A stretch of DNA of 64,000 nucleotides from Stichopus chloronotus (lineage: Eukaryota > Echinodermata > Holothuroidea > Aspidochirotida > Stichopodidae), in NCBI GenBank assembly GCA_021234535.1, contig SFZH01000008.1, positions 2,914,001 through 2,978,000 of the forward strand, in the 5' to 3' direction. Of the stretch, positions 13,099 through 25,254 are shown in pieces; within the stretch, counting starts at the first letter, position 1; each line of letters starts with the position of its first letter. The notes below the pieces were generated by a model that saw only the letters and a list, made by a program, of their open reading frames with translations, had not been told where the DNA came from and did not search any database. The position numbers and the translations under genes are program-made.

Positions 13099-13577
13099 TT
13101 AAGCTAGACTTTGGTTTAGAGAGACTTGCAGCTGAGTGGGTGATGGTATGAAAACCATTTCCTTTGAGAAGAGGCCAAGAGAAGAGATTAGACAGATACA
13201 CAGGTCATGAAACTGTATGGCACTGAAAGTAAGCAGAAAAATTTCAAAATTAATTTTGTATATAACTTGCTTCCAGTAAGAGTGACCTAGTGTGGCAACT
13301 TTGCTTTTCTCCTTTAACAATCCATGCTGCAGTTTGATGAATCTTGAGTTTCCTAATTAGAGAATTTGCAAGTCCAAACAAAAGGGAATGGAGGTAATCC
13401 AGTTTTGAGCCAACACACAAGTATGGACAAGGTTCTCACAAGTTTTCTGGTCGAGATATTTCCTTGTCTGAGAAATATTTCTGAATCTGTAATTTGCTGT
13501 GCATTCTTTAATGTCATAGTCTTCCTCTGCAAGTAGGTCTGGTCTAGCCTTCCCCAGGCCCACAAGCAGCAGACCAA
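13099..13577 (-). pseudogene. LINE reverse-transcriptase C-terminal fragment (CR1/L2-like), decayed
   Basis: Translating the minus strand in three successive frames gives the conserved post-catalytic part of a LINE reverse transcriptase. ANYRFRNISQTRKYL and ENLVHTCV correspond to the family's 'a.nyhlrnIsrIRkyL...LVhA.V'. SKLDYLHSLLFGLANSLIRK corresponds to 'SrLDYcNsLLyGLp..li.kLq'. INFEIFLLTFSAI corresponds to 'RidFKILLLtfKAl'. At least two frameshifts are needed, so it is dead. The catalytic YADD region is not present. A separate minus-strand stretch at 13600-13797 (DKLNRNQRART...) may be another fragment but does not fit the expected order. Assignment rests on motif order recognised by eye. 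Confidence 0.7.
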
Positions 13578-13799
13578 AGTTTTGTTAAGTTTTGTTTTGT
13601 TAAAGCATTGTCACTTTACGATGCATGTCCGTTAACTTTTGTTTTACAAGCCCACCCTGTTGGCGTGCCAGATCGAAAGTTTTCAACCAGTAGGACAAGT
13701 TATAAGTCAGAAGACACGACCAATTATCATATGGAATGTAGTACATGAGGCATGTTCTGGCACGTTGGTTTCTGTTCAACTTGTCGTAGTTAAACATAC

Positions 13800-16700
13800 G
13801 AACATGTGAAGCAATATCACACGTGTCTGAACTGGTTCCAATAGCATCTTCGTGTGCTCATATCTGCAGTATAGGCTAGGCCTAAGTTAGTATTGGTAAC
13901 ATTGGTAAATTAGTAATTCTGAATGTGAGGCTGTATGAGTATTACGGTGTACTGTAATTGGCTTGGCTAAGTTACATTGAATAATGCAAACCAAAGAAAC
14001 AAATCGGAATCAATGAAATGGGTAAAGATTCAAACTTCACACGAGGGAGTACGCATGTCCAGTTTATTCCAATACTGTTGAGATATGGACGGTAGATTGT
14101 TTTGTAAATTGAAGGCTTAGGATGTAATTTCAAACCACATGCGAAGTCGTATGTTGACAATCGCTTAACCGGGGACCCGATGGGTAATGGTGTTCGGATA
14201 CAAGTTTTCTACCTAGTGAAAACCCCACAAGCCAGTGTGTGAACTCCAAAAGCAATTAGGCCAGAGAACTTACAAGATATCCTTTCACATGAGTCATGAA
14301 AAATAAATTACAGGTTAGTCAACTCCAGTTGTTGTGCTCCATCTTTGTGCTTGGATTCTGCACTCTGATGTCCTGTCCCTGGGTACTTCTGTGTACTCTT
14401 AGATTCAACAATGAGGTACCATTCTTCAAAGGGGAATTTCAGATTCTGTGTTTGGAAAATTCAGCGAATATAAATGTTGCCCCAAACTCCCTTTTGTTTG
14501 GGCCCCGATTTTTGTCTATGTCCTTGATCAGAACATATTGTACAGTGCAGGTATTTAGATATTCAAATGAAATGATATTATCCAGTCATTGGAGACACAT
14601 TTCTTGTGAAATTTCTTTGCCAGGGTGCAATCTATGAAAACCTGAAAGGGGCCAGAGGAACCTGTAAAAGCAGGATCTGATTTTCAATGGAATTATTTAC
14701 ATGCTTGCCATGTCTAATAGATTCTGATGAATTCCTTCTCCTTTTATAGTTTGCCAGCTCTTAGTTGAGAACAGATTATTCCTTTGATGTGTGAGCAATT
14801 TCTCATGTAAAATTCTTTGGTGCATCTTGTGGAACCCACCGCCAGAGGAATTGGTTTAAAAGGGAACTGAGTTGCAATGGTATTTCACAGAAAAAATGTG
14901 TGCATCATTCCGACAGCCACTATTCTTACCATCATGTAGTGAAAGCAAATCATAAAATTGAAAACACAACATATATAGATTCTTCATCACTGGCAATCTT
15001 TATTACAAAATTATCTTTTACCTTTTCACCCAATCAGTAATTTGGAAAGAGAAAGGTGATTAAAATTGATTCTTGATTGGCCGTGAGAAGCGAGGACTCA
15101 CGCCATGCACAGACTGACTGACCTTGCTTATGCCATGTGGCCTTGCAATTAACCTTTAATCAGTCAAGTCGCCAAAACTTAGTTACATTGTATCTGAAGA
15201 TGTAAGGAATGTTTGTTTAATTCATTGTCGTCAACTTGGAAGGATAATCTGTTTCGTGATTTTGTTGTTTGCAGAAGTGTGGCAATAGGTATTCATATAT
15301 TTGTAATAGGTAAAGAAGTACAGTGCCACCAGAGGGATGTAGGGTACCATAACACAAGCTCAGGAATGGGAGGAAAAGGGCAGGGTGTGGAAAGTATAGG
15401 TACTGTAGTGGAGAAGAAAGAAGATGGTTTAGCATATGTTGGGTTCAGCAGACAGATCATGGTAGGGATAAGTAGTTGATCTTTAATGTTCACATCGCAG
15501 ACATATACTTTCCTCTTTGTAATGGATTAATATTGCCAGAAGTAGAACAAAATAAGCAAGGAAACGCAAGAATACTTGAGGTTTTCGGGGTTCAGACTCC
15601 TTTGCAGGAGGCAAAACACAGCGGACAGTTCCAAAATATGTTGTGTGACACTCACCCAGTATTTGACCTTCATCCTTACTGCAGTTTCAAGTCTGGAACT
15701 GGCCAACCATAGGACAAAGCTGATGATATCTATGACATCAGTATCTTGTCCTTCAAGAGCAGAGTGCCTAAGCATCTTTAATACACGTCATGCATATCTG
15801 ATGTTCTACTGTACTCTTGGCTCCAGTATTGTCTAAGCATCTGTGAACCTTTTATTAGGCCATTTGGTTTCTGTGATGGTACTCCTCATCAGTTCTTCAC
15901 TTTGAATAGATTTGATGCGCTACTTTCAATCACAACATGTTGGATTAACCATCTTGACCTCATTTTGAGTGGTTGATATCAAAATTTAAGTGCATAGCTA
16001 TGGACTGCTGTGTATAGTGCATGGAAATAAGTCTATACATTGTCAATGTGAACTATGTAATTGCTGTACGAAATTTAGTTTAACACTGAGAGTAATCCGC
16101 CTCGCGTGAAGTTCCGTCCAGACCTCTTCTTCCCCAACTCTTGCTGATACCCAGTTGTTCCTCTCTCCGGTTAAAACTGTTTATGTTACCTCTTAAATAG
16201 TTTACAACCAAGAACGTGCAGTCTATTAGATTAGAGGCAGTTTGTTGCCGTGGCAACATATTCATCGAACCTGTACACTGTGCAAGGGTAATGGTGCTGT
16301 TCGCGTGATGAGTCGAGGATGTACCTTGGCGCCCATGAAAGTCCTCAGGGTCATTTTGTGCACTGTGCAATTGAACTAGAGTAATTACTGTTAACGTTGA
16401 TCTACGGACACAGAAAGTTGTTCTTGGTGCGTGGAGATTCAGTCTTCACCTGACATATACCTAGCTAGGGACCTTTTGGGAAGTAAATAAATGGCACCAA
16501 TTAAAGTTTTCTGTAAAATCAGGAACCCATCTGGTTGGGAGTTGTCTTTGTGAACCTCAAAGTGTGTAGATCTTGTCTGCGAGTTGCTTGTGTCTCAAAA
16601 ATAAGTCAGGTACATAGATCAGATCGTAAATGTTCGTGGAAGTTAAGCAGATTTTAGGGCAGTTTGCCAAGTGACATTTCTAACGTTCACTCTCAGACCA

Positions 16701-16864
16701 TTGTGGAGACCTGTGGTATTGGTTTCCATTTACTTCAGGGTTTGCCAAACCAATACATTAAATATTCCTTCCTTTTTTTTTAGTTACTCGTAAATCCTCA
16801 TCCCCTACATCCCAGTTGAAATGCAGTTCAAATTCTGGTCATTTAAAACTATAAAAAAAAAAAA
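13800..16864. other. Non-coding stretch
   Basis: Short ORFs on both strands (up to 113 codons) with no recognisable product and no convincing splice pairs. No repeats identified. Confidence 0.45.
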
Positions 16865-17100
16865 AATTCACAGCCCGTACTCCCTCACCTCATATAACCT
16901 ATGCATTACCGTATTGACCATGGTCTAGCATCTGGCAATTTTGTGTGTGTGTGCTTGTGTGTATCTGGTCACCGCCGTTCCGTAATTGCCAGCCTTTATG
17001 GTCTGACAGTGAAGTTCCAAGCTGCTTTTGCATCTACGCTAATCTTCCTTGGTTTTCCAAGTTTTCAAGTTTTGCATTGTAATCGAGTCAATCCTCATCC
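16865..17100. mobile_element. Foldback element, truncated copy
   Basis: AATTCACAGCCCGTACTCCC onward, arm plus (TG)n plus core ending CAATCCTCATCC, the point where the second arm begins in the complete copy. The second arm is absent. An A14 run directly precedes the left end. Confidence 0.75.
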
Positions 17101-17327
17101 TTTCCAACCTTTTTGGAAGCCGTTTTGGATGAGTATCCTTTTTATTTTCGTGTCTTTTTCATGTTCTTCCAACACGTGTGTTTTGGGTCTGGGCTAGGCC
17201 TCAGGCCGGTAGTAGTGTAACATTATGTTGTACATTGTTATATATGTAAAGTGTAGAAAAAATTTTTAGAAGAGTACTTTCTGCCGAAAATACTTGACAA
17301 CTATTAAAGTGGAATTCGGATCATAGC

Positions 17328-17622
17328 GTGTGCCATTGTAGATTGTGCTATTGTAGAGTGCCATTGTAGAGGGTGCCATTGTAGAGGGTGCCATTACATA
17401 GTGTGCCAATTGAGAGTGGATCATTTTATTGTCCCGTTATGGAGTGCCATTTAAGATTGGGCCATTTTATTTTGTCATTTAAGAGTGTGCTGTTGTACAG
17501 TACAGTTTGAGTGTGTCTTGTAGAGTGTGGCATTCGAGAGTGGTGTTTAAAAGTTTGCTGTTTTAGTGTGTCATTACAGAGTGTGCCATTGCAGAGTGTG
17601 CCATTATAAAATGTGCCATGTG
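17328..17622 (+). repeat. Diverged tandem array, unit about 17-19 bp
   Basis: Repeats of GTGCCATTGTAGAGT with drift (GTGCCATTACATAGT, GTGCCATTTAAGATT, GTGTGCCATTGCAGA). About 16 units. Confidence 0.85.
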
Positions 17623-18292
17623 AGTACTGTTAAGGAATGATGTCATGTCCTCTTCCTTCATAGTAGCTTTGTTCTCCTTGTTACTGTCTCCTTGCATATA
17701 TAGCAGCGTTACTCTGTTTTCTGACAAAATTACCACCATCAGATTTAAACCATCACAAGAAAAAAGTCGGCAAACATGAAGTATAACATCAAGTTGATGG
17801 TGTTATTTGCAACGTGGCATATTTTCTCAAAATTTAATCAAAGCAATTAGCCTGTCATTAATTTCTATGGCAATATGTCACTTTATTTGACTCATGTCTG
17901 TATGTACACAATAAACTAGCTGGTACAGTACTTGAATGCCATTGTTCGTTCAAAATATTGAAAGAGGAAAAAAGTCGATGGCAGTGGGGGAGTCTTGTTC
18001 AAATTTGAAGAAACTCTGAGTAAACTATTTGGGCTCTGTGTGGTTTCATCTAATAATGAAAACGTTTGAAGTGTCTGTGGTTTTCCCTGCTGGTTCTGTG
18101 GTGACATGCACACGCCATACATCATGCATCCTGGACCAAATTGCTTCTTGAAAAATAGCTCTGTGCTCAATTTTATGTTATCCTTGTTTTTTTTGTGTCC
18201 TTGATACTTTTAATACTCAGCTTTGAGCAAACTTGAATTGGGAATTGTCAGTCTCCTTGATGGAAATCCACTTAACTTATTCAGTGCACTAG

Positions 18293-18369
18293 TTGCCACA
18301 TGTTGCCACTTTGGTACCACTTGTTGCCACTTTAATGCCACTTGTTGCCACTTTGATACCATTTGTTGA
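18293..18369 (+). repeat. 21-bp tandem repeat, about 3.5 units
   Basis: TTGTTGCCACTTTGGTACCAC-like units in tandem. Short ORFs across it on both strands reflect the 21-bp (in-frame) period. Confidence 0.8.
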
Positions 18370-19039
18370 GTGCCAGAGTAAACTTTCAGGCCTTGCATGT
18401 CCTCCCTTCCCTCAAAGCCCCCTCTTCTCTTCCACTTCTCTACAGATCTCTCCATGCTCTGCACATCTACATGCAGTGCTGTCAAGGCAAAATGTGAAAT
18501 ATTCTTTCAAACTCAGTCAAATAATTTTATTACAAGCAATTTGTCATAGGATAGAAAGGACAACTTATATCATAATTTGCTGAAATATATGCCTTCAGGT
18601 AAATTAACATCATAATTAACTTACATGTCTCAATGCAACAAGTGCACTTTTATTACCATGCCAAGAGTACTGGTAAACTTGTAACACTTGTTATAGCTGC
18701 TTCCTGTCCAATACCAAACTAGTATCTTCTTATTTTGCCATTGTCGTGTGCTGGGGGTGTGGAGTGGGTATCTTAGCAAAATTCTATTTTTGGGATGTGT
18801 TATTTGACGCCATCCTTGGCTTGCTAACACATGTTGGATCGATTTTATGAACAATATGAACATAGTCAACTCAGATGTTACAATAGTTGGGTTTCATCTG
18901 CTCACTTTCTGTGAGTGTCCCGAGACATTTGATTATTAATTAAAGATACCCTCCCAATTCAGGGGCAGATCCCTTCTTGTAGAAAAAAGTGTTGCTGCAT
19001 GTAGAAAAAAAACGTGTTGTATTTCTCTCGTTGATAAGT

Positions 19040-19510
19040 TTCTTCTTTTGCACATTACTTTAGGGAATATTTATTCCCTTCATCAGGTGAGAAGCTATGG
19101 TGTACACCTCTGGAATTCCCTTGACACAAAATTACGTAATTCCTCAAATATTAATTTGTTTAAGCAGTACTTCAAAAAACATCTACTTTCTTTATACCTT
19201 TCTTAATCTGTTTTTTGTGTATTTTGAGCCTAAAATCCCTTACGATTCATTTTTGTGTATATATGCGTACATTATTCCATTATGTTTTGTAATATTTAAC
19301 GTTAATTTTGGATTGGACCAGACTAGAAAAGCTCTTAGCTTCAACCGGTTCCTTTTTTTTCCTGTGATACATACGTTAATTTTTTTATGTACACTTCATC
19401 TTGTATAAATTTTATTTATGTACTTCAGTTGAAAAAAACAAACAAACAAACAAACAAACAAACAAACAAACAAACAAACCAAACCAAACCAAACCAAACC
19501 AAACCAAAAG
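19040..19510 (+). mobile_element. 5'-truncated LINE, 3' end with ORF terminus, 3' UTR and (AAAC)n tail
   Basis: In one plus-strand frame 19054-19207 reads LGNIYSLHQVRS, LWNSLDTKLRNSSNINLF and KQYFKKHLLSLYLS followed by TAA. This is the typical end of a CR1/L2-group LINE polyprotein ('..lys.p.vr...lWNsLp..lr.s.sl..FKk.LK.yLl'). About 220 bp of 3' UTR follows, ending in an AAAC microsatellite that turns into AAACC (19434-19509), as in LINEs that end in short tandem repeats. The 5' limit is approximate. The catalytic domain is missing. Confidence 0.72.
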
Positions 19511-20179
19511 TATGCAGTATTGTCTTGAAGTTTTTCAAAAATAAATCACTTACTCTTATTTGAAAAGGTCAGTGTGGAAAGAACAGTTTGGTGTTGCAAA
19601 GCTGTATTATTTTGACAGCAAACCTTGAGCAGAATTTAATATCAACTCCTGGCGGCTGTTTGAGTTACAGAGCCAATGCTCAAAACGGTTTGATATATCG
19701 CATGCTTGTGCCTGCTGACCAGAATGAAGTTCACTTTAGCATCATGCACTCCATGCATGTGGAGACATTATCCATTGCATTTAGTATAACAGCGCATACC
19801 GGTTTTGGTCAGTGGTAATTTTCAAAGTAGCGTCATGTCCTCAGATTTGTCAGTGTCATCCCGTGTTATTTGCCTCCAAAAATAGAGTTAGGCTTCAAAG
19901 TGCAATTAGGTAAATGGAAATTAGCTTTCTTTTGATCAGATTCAGTGTGCTTCTCAGGGAGGTGATGGATTTCCATTGATGTGATTCCTCCGTCCCTCCT
20001 TTGAAGTCTCTCTGATGAAGGAGAGCTTGTGAATGTAGTGTCACTAAGATGAAGGTTATTTTTAAGCTCCAACATCCTGTGAATTTGACAATCAGATTTG
20101 TTATCAAGGAAGGATAAATGTTCAAAGATTTCAAAGGGAAATGAAAAAGATTTCACGATCTAGTCTATTGCCATGATAT

Positions 20180-20978
20180 CGCTTGATAAGAACGACAAAC
20201 AAGAACCACAACAGTACCAACGATAACAGTAACGATCACTACGATGATTGTTAAAGCAACAATAAGGATAACACAAATAGCAATAATAATGACAACAAGA
20301 ACACCAAGTGAATGGCAATAGTGATAAGGATAATATTAACAATAAACAACTGTAACAACAGTAATAATAATGTTAAAAACAATGAATAACAATAGCAATA
20401 ATGATAATGTTAACAACAATAATGACAACTGTAACAACAATATTAGCAGTGTTAACAACAATGAATTACAATACGAATAATGGCAACAATATCAACAGTG
20501 AACAACAATAGGGACAGGGGTAATGTTAATTACAATAATGGCAACAACAATAGCTATAACCACAGTGATAACAATGCTAACAACAATGAATTACAGTAGC
20601 CATAATGATAATGTTAACGACAACAGTGACAACTATAACAATAATAATCATAACGTTAAAAATGAATAACAATAGTGATAGTGATAATGTTAACAACAAT
20701 AATGACAAGTATAATAATAAAAATGTGAACAACAGTGAATAATGGTAGTGACAATGATAATATTAACAAATAATGAAACAGTAACCACAGTGAATAGCAA
20801 TAGAGACAACCATAATGTTGACAACAATAATAATGACAACACTGACATTATTTATTATAACTATAATATAAATGTTAACAACAACGAACAACAGTAGCGA
20901 CAATGATAATGTTAATGACAACTATAACAATAATAACAATGTTAGCAACAACGAATAACAATAGTGACAGTGATAATG
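20180..20978 (+). repeat. AAC/AAT/GAT-rich simple-sequence field, left part
   Basis: Degenerate repeats of AACAATAATGACAAC and GATAATGTTAACAACAA with a loose higher-order period of about 60-80 bp. Continues at 21514 after the inserted MITE. Confidence 0.85.
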
Positions 20979-21513
20979 TTAAAGGAATTCTCCTCCATCA
21001 GTTTTCTTAAAAAGATGCAAACACTGTTGTAGGCAAGTCATTGTCATTGTTCTCATTTTCAGGAAATATCTCAAAGAATTTGGAAAATGAATTATGTTAG
21101 TAAATATTTGAGGTATAGCCTGGTGCTAGGAATCAATCGGTTGTGACGTACCCTGTAGTTCCGACAAATCTAGATTGAATACTGCTGTTGATTTTTATCT
21201 GTTGCTGTGGGTTGCAGTACTGTTCTGATATCTTTAATATTTGGTGACAAAACCTTAGTTTAACCAGGGAGTGACATAGACCTACCGTTTAAAGCATTGT
21301 TTGGAACTACCTAATTGTTTATGGGTTATAGTTGACTAAAATGACGTTGCTCTGTAAATGATATTGAACTGGTACCGACGAATAAAGGACACAAATCGTT
21401 CGAGCTAATTGCACACCTACCTTCCTCTGGTAAATCGTTATGTTTAACTGATAGAATGGTAAAGAATTTCATATGTTTTGTTAAGTTTTCTTGTTGATGG
21501 AGAATTCCTTTAA
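20979..21513. mobile_element. TTAA-target MITE, family 2, inserted in simple-sequence DNA
   Basis: A 527-bp element (20983-21509) between TTAA copies at 20979-20982 and 21510-21513. Inverted ends: AGGAATTCTCCTCCATCA at the left; the right complement reads AGGAATTCTCCATCAACAAG. The AAC/AAT simple-sequence field stops at the left end and resumes at the right end. Removing element plus one TTAA restores GATAATGTTAACAAATAATG, the local repeat motif. No coding capacity. Confidence 0.88.
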
Positions 21514-21760
21514 CAAATAATGGCAACAATAACAACAGTGATTAACAATAGCAACAACCATAATGTTATCACAACAATAAAAATAATGACAATTAAAACC
21601 ACAGTAGTAACAATGTTTAACAATGATGAATAGCAATATCAATGATAACAATGAATAGCAATAGCAAGAATGATGATGTAAGCAACAGTACTGACAACAG
21701 AAATGACAATTATAACAATAAGAACAATTTCAATAACAACAATAATAACAGTACTGCACA
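21514..21760 (+). repeat. AAC/AAT/GAT-rich simple-sequence field, right part
   Basis: Same motif class as 20180-20978, resuming immediately after the right TTAA of the MITE. Confidence 0.85.
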
Positions 21761-24700
21761 TGTATACAGATTCACCCTGTTGAAAATAAGAAATCAAAAT
21801 TTTTCAATAAAGAACACTTTGATAGACAGTCCATAGATGTAGGATTCCAAATATAGTAAGGCAGATTATTTCATATTTTTAGGATTTAGGCAGAGTAAAA
21901 CTTGTCAGGAGAAGTAGTAGAGATGATATACTGTGGGTGCTGTAGGATGTGTTGAGAGGTTAACAAAGACAGCAAGCTACTGGTATCTTGACAAGAGAAT
22001 AGCCATTTATGAGAATAGCCATTTATGATAGAGTCATCCATAAAGAGGCTTTCAATTTAACTGTTCACTTTCATCTCATTTACTTTACTCCTCACTTACC
22101 TGTCTCAACACAACAACTGCACAGCCATCTACCTTGCCAAGAGTGGTGGTGACCTTTAACACAGCCTGTGGCTCCCTCTGTCTTTGGGACGTTCGCGAAT
22201 CTTCCTTTCACTTCCTAGTAACACTTGCTGCAACATTGCCAGTGGACAGAAGTTACTGAAGTTTTTTCAAAGATAAATTTGGATGGTGTTGATGATGCAG
22301 ACACTTGAAAGAAAGGCTGGATGCATCTTATCAAAAGTTTTATTTCAGACATGTGTATACATACAAAGAATGAGCTGCTTGGGAAATAAAGTTGAAAAGC
22401 AATGTTTCTTTAAAACTGAATTTGGAGTCATTGTATCAGAAAAGTTTGTGATCAAAGAAGAGAACGTTATACAAGGCTAACAGAAAATTTGTTCTTAACC
22501 CTCTAACAACCTTTTGCAAATTTCTTTCTTCAACAATGCAATATATGCAAACATGAACAGGTTTTTTGCTTCCATGAGAATTTTCTGCAATACTCCAAGG
22601 AACTCTGCTCAGATCATAGGAAGATAAATTCGGAAGTCTCTTTAGCTTTTACGCCTGTGGGAATTTCATTTTTGTTTTTCTTCAGGCTGGTAAATTAACA
22701 ACATGATAAAAAAAAGTTATTGGGTTGAAAGTAAGTCGGAAATGTCAAAAAGCTTGAGGGTCCTTCTATGGTTCCATTGATGCTGTAGCCCACGGCAACT
22801 GAGCCAAATTGATTATAAGTGAGAATGCATCTTTGAATGTTATTTCAGGCTCAATATCTTGAGCAATTGTTGCACAAACTTTCTTTGAGAAGGATGCCAA
22901 GCACGCGTCTGATGCAAACCGGTGCGCGTAGAATGGAACGGTTGTGCTCAAGTAGCGCTAACATACCCATGTTGCAGACCCGTGCCAAATATTTGTGATA
23001 CTGTATGCGTGGTTGGTGTAGTTCATGATTAGTAGTACTGCCAAGTGGCTATTGTAACAAGTGTAATTTAGTTATGGTATGCGTATTGGATATGCACAAA
23101 TCATCTAAGCGTGTGTAAGGAAAGTTGTTAAAAACTTCAACAAGTCTGTGAGTGTAATGCTTGGGTCACATTTGTACTCTGACATGAAAAAAATTAAAAG
23201 AAAAAGTGTAAATCTGCACTTTTCACTCACAAGCACTGCACCGACATACATGCACAATGGTACACTGTAATGTCTGTCCATCTGTCAGTCAGTCAGTCAG
23301 TGAGAGTGTGTACATTATATGTGACTTTGAGAAAATGTGTTATTTTATCCTGCCATATCTATGGACTGGATTATAAAATGTGACTCCAAATACTTTATCT
23401 AGAAATTTCTCTCTCTTAAGATTTATTCTGCATTTGTATCACACTAAGTTTACTAGTTCCTCTCTCTATGCAACAAATCCAAGTTTCATACAGTCCAGTG
23501 CATAGCAGTGTGTGACAGCATCTTGGAATCTCTTTATCTGTTTGTGAATATTGATTGCTTAACCAAGTCACTTAAAAAACATTGAGTAAAGACAAATGTT
23601 GCTTCTAATGTCAAAGTCACAAGAGCTGGGGAAATTCTTCATTCCTTGAGCCTGGCAGCTTTTTGCCTGAGACATTTGCTCAAACAATAACAGTTCCGTG
23701 AAATGTCTCGGTTGTCGTGACTTTGGTTTCCCTGGGAATTCAAGATGGATGTGCGTGAAGAGGTCCTAGATTTGACAGGTCTCCGCGGCTTTCAATTTGG
23801 AATCTTGCATAATTGCGTAGTGTCTGCATGTGTGCATAAATAGAGCGGTTTCGTTGCTGGGTGAAACCAAGATTAAATCTTTACAGGATATTTCCATCGA
23901 CTGATCACTGGAATATTCATGACTGAATGTGACGGAAATTTGTTATCTGCCCTCATTCAAACATTAGAGCTGTTAGTTTTCATCCCCTGCCTGGTAATGC
24001 TCACCGATGTTTGGGAGAGGAATATAGGGAAAAGAAATTGTAAGGGGAGGCAGCGATGAATTAGTAGGTCTAAGGGAAACAGAGTATCGGGTTGTGGTCA
24101 GTTTCTAAGAGTCAGGCAGTAGAGAGAGAGAGGTTTAGATGTGTGCAGTGTGCAAGATGCTCCTAGTGTGAAAGATGCTTTAAATTTCTTTCTGACAAAC
24201 TGAAATTCACAGCGCATACTCCCTCACCTCATATAACCTTACTGACAAAACTGAATTCTGTGAATTTTTCCATCAGCACATTTTCATCAGCCCCAAAATT
24301 TGGAACCTAATTTAACCAAAGGAAATTTTTTTTTGTTGAAAATCTGAAAATTGAAAGGGCTTCACAAATGAAATCCAAATCCAAGTGTGTCAATGATGTA
24401 GGAAACCAGACAATTAAGTTTATGAACTGTATTAACATATTAATACAGTTTCTTGGAGGGAAAACCTTCCATGGGAAAACATCATTTTGCAAAGGACAAA
24501 CACAGTGTTAGTTGATCTGGGGACTCTCAGTTAATGTTGCTTAAAATTAAGGACAATGTGTATGGTAAGTAGCTGTCATGTACTGGAAAAGATAAAATAG
24601 TAGTCCCATGGTGTAGTTGTGCCATATTGTTTTTCTACTCCGTTAATTGCATTATTTGGTTCAATTGTTCAGAGGATCAAACAGAGTTGTTGAAAATGGA

Positions 24701-25254
24701 GTTAAGAAAAGGATAGATAAGGCTTTGTATGTTGGTGAAATGGAGAAAAATAAGGACAAGGCAGAAGTGAAGCCTGTCTCATTATTGCAACAATGTTTGC
24801 TCACTATATCAATTCTACATCAATGTGGATCATCAACATTATTACTCTAGACTTCCCTGTCTCTACACATCTGCTACACTCTTGCCTTCACTTGACAGAG
24901 TCTGTGCCGTGGCATATAAACCCAATTTTCAGAAGCTGTTGTTGTACAATGAAACACTTCAAGTCTGCAAGAATATGTCTCAACCAGCTATGAACACTTT
25001 CAAGTTCATTGAAGTGTTCATATGCCGGGTAGCATTTTTAAATATTTAACAATGTCTAATTGCCAGACCTTGGATAATGAGATCTTAATTGTAATAACCA
25101 AGGTTCTGAGAAGAGGAGTGTGCAAATGATTAAATTGTACTACTTGCAGATAAGAAGAGGCGCTTGAAAAAAAACTTCAAAGGATCCGATTCCAAAGCAA
25201 ATGCTTATTAATTACCTCTGCATACTTTTTTCTCAAGAGGGCAGGTCACTGGTT
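21761..25254. other. Non-coding stretch
   Basis: Contains a 17-bp direct duplication (GAGAATAGCCATTTATGA near 21997 and 22013), a (GTCA)n microrepeat at 23286-23301 and the solo foldback end at 24204. No gene supported. Confidence 0.45.
24204..24239. mobile_element. Foldback element, solo terminal fragment
   Basis: Only the outer 36 bp of the arm remain (AATTCACAGCGCATACTCCC ... ATATAACC), followed by unrelated sequence. Confidence 0.7.

Noticed and set aside
13600..13797. Second LINE fragment on the minus strand (DKLNRNQRART...)
   Set aside because: Some resemblance to the post-RT region, but it lies in the wrong order relative to 13099-13577 and lacks other motifs.
14296..14637. 113-codon plus-strand ORF with a hydrophobic start
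   Set aside because: Looks superficially like a signal peptide, but the rest is compositionally random and no partner exon is evident.
19866..20156. 96-codon minus-strand ORF
   Set aside because: Plausible residue mix but no motif, start context or splice sites.
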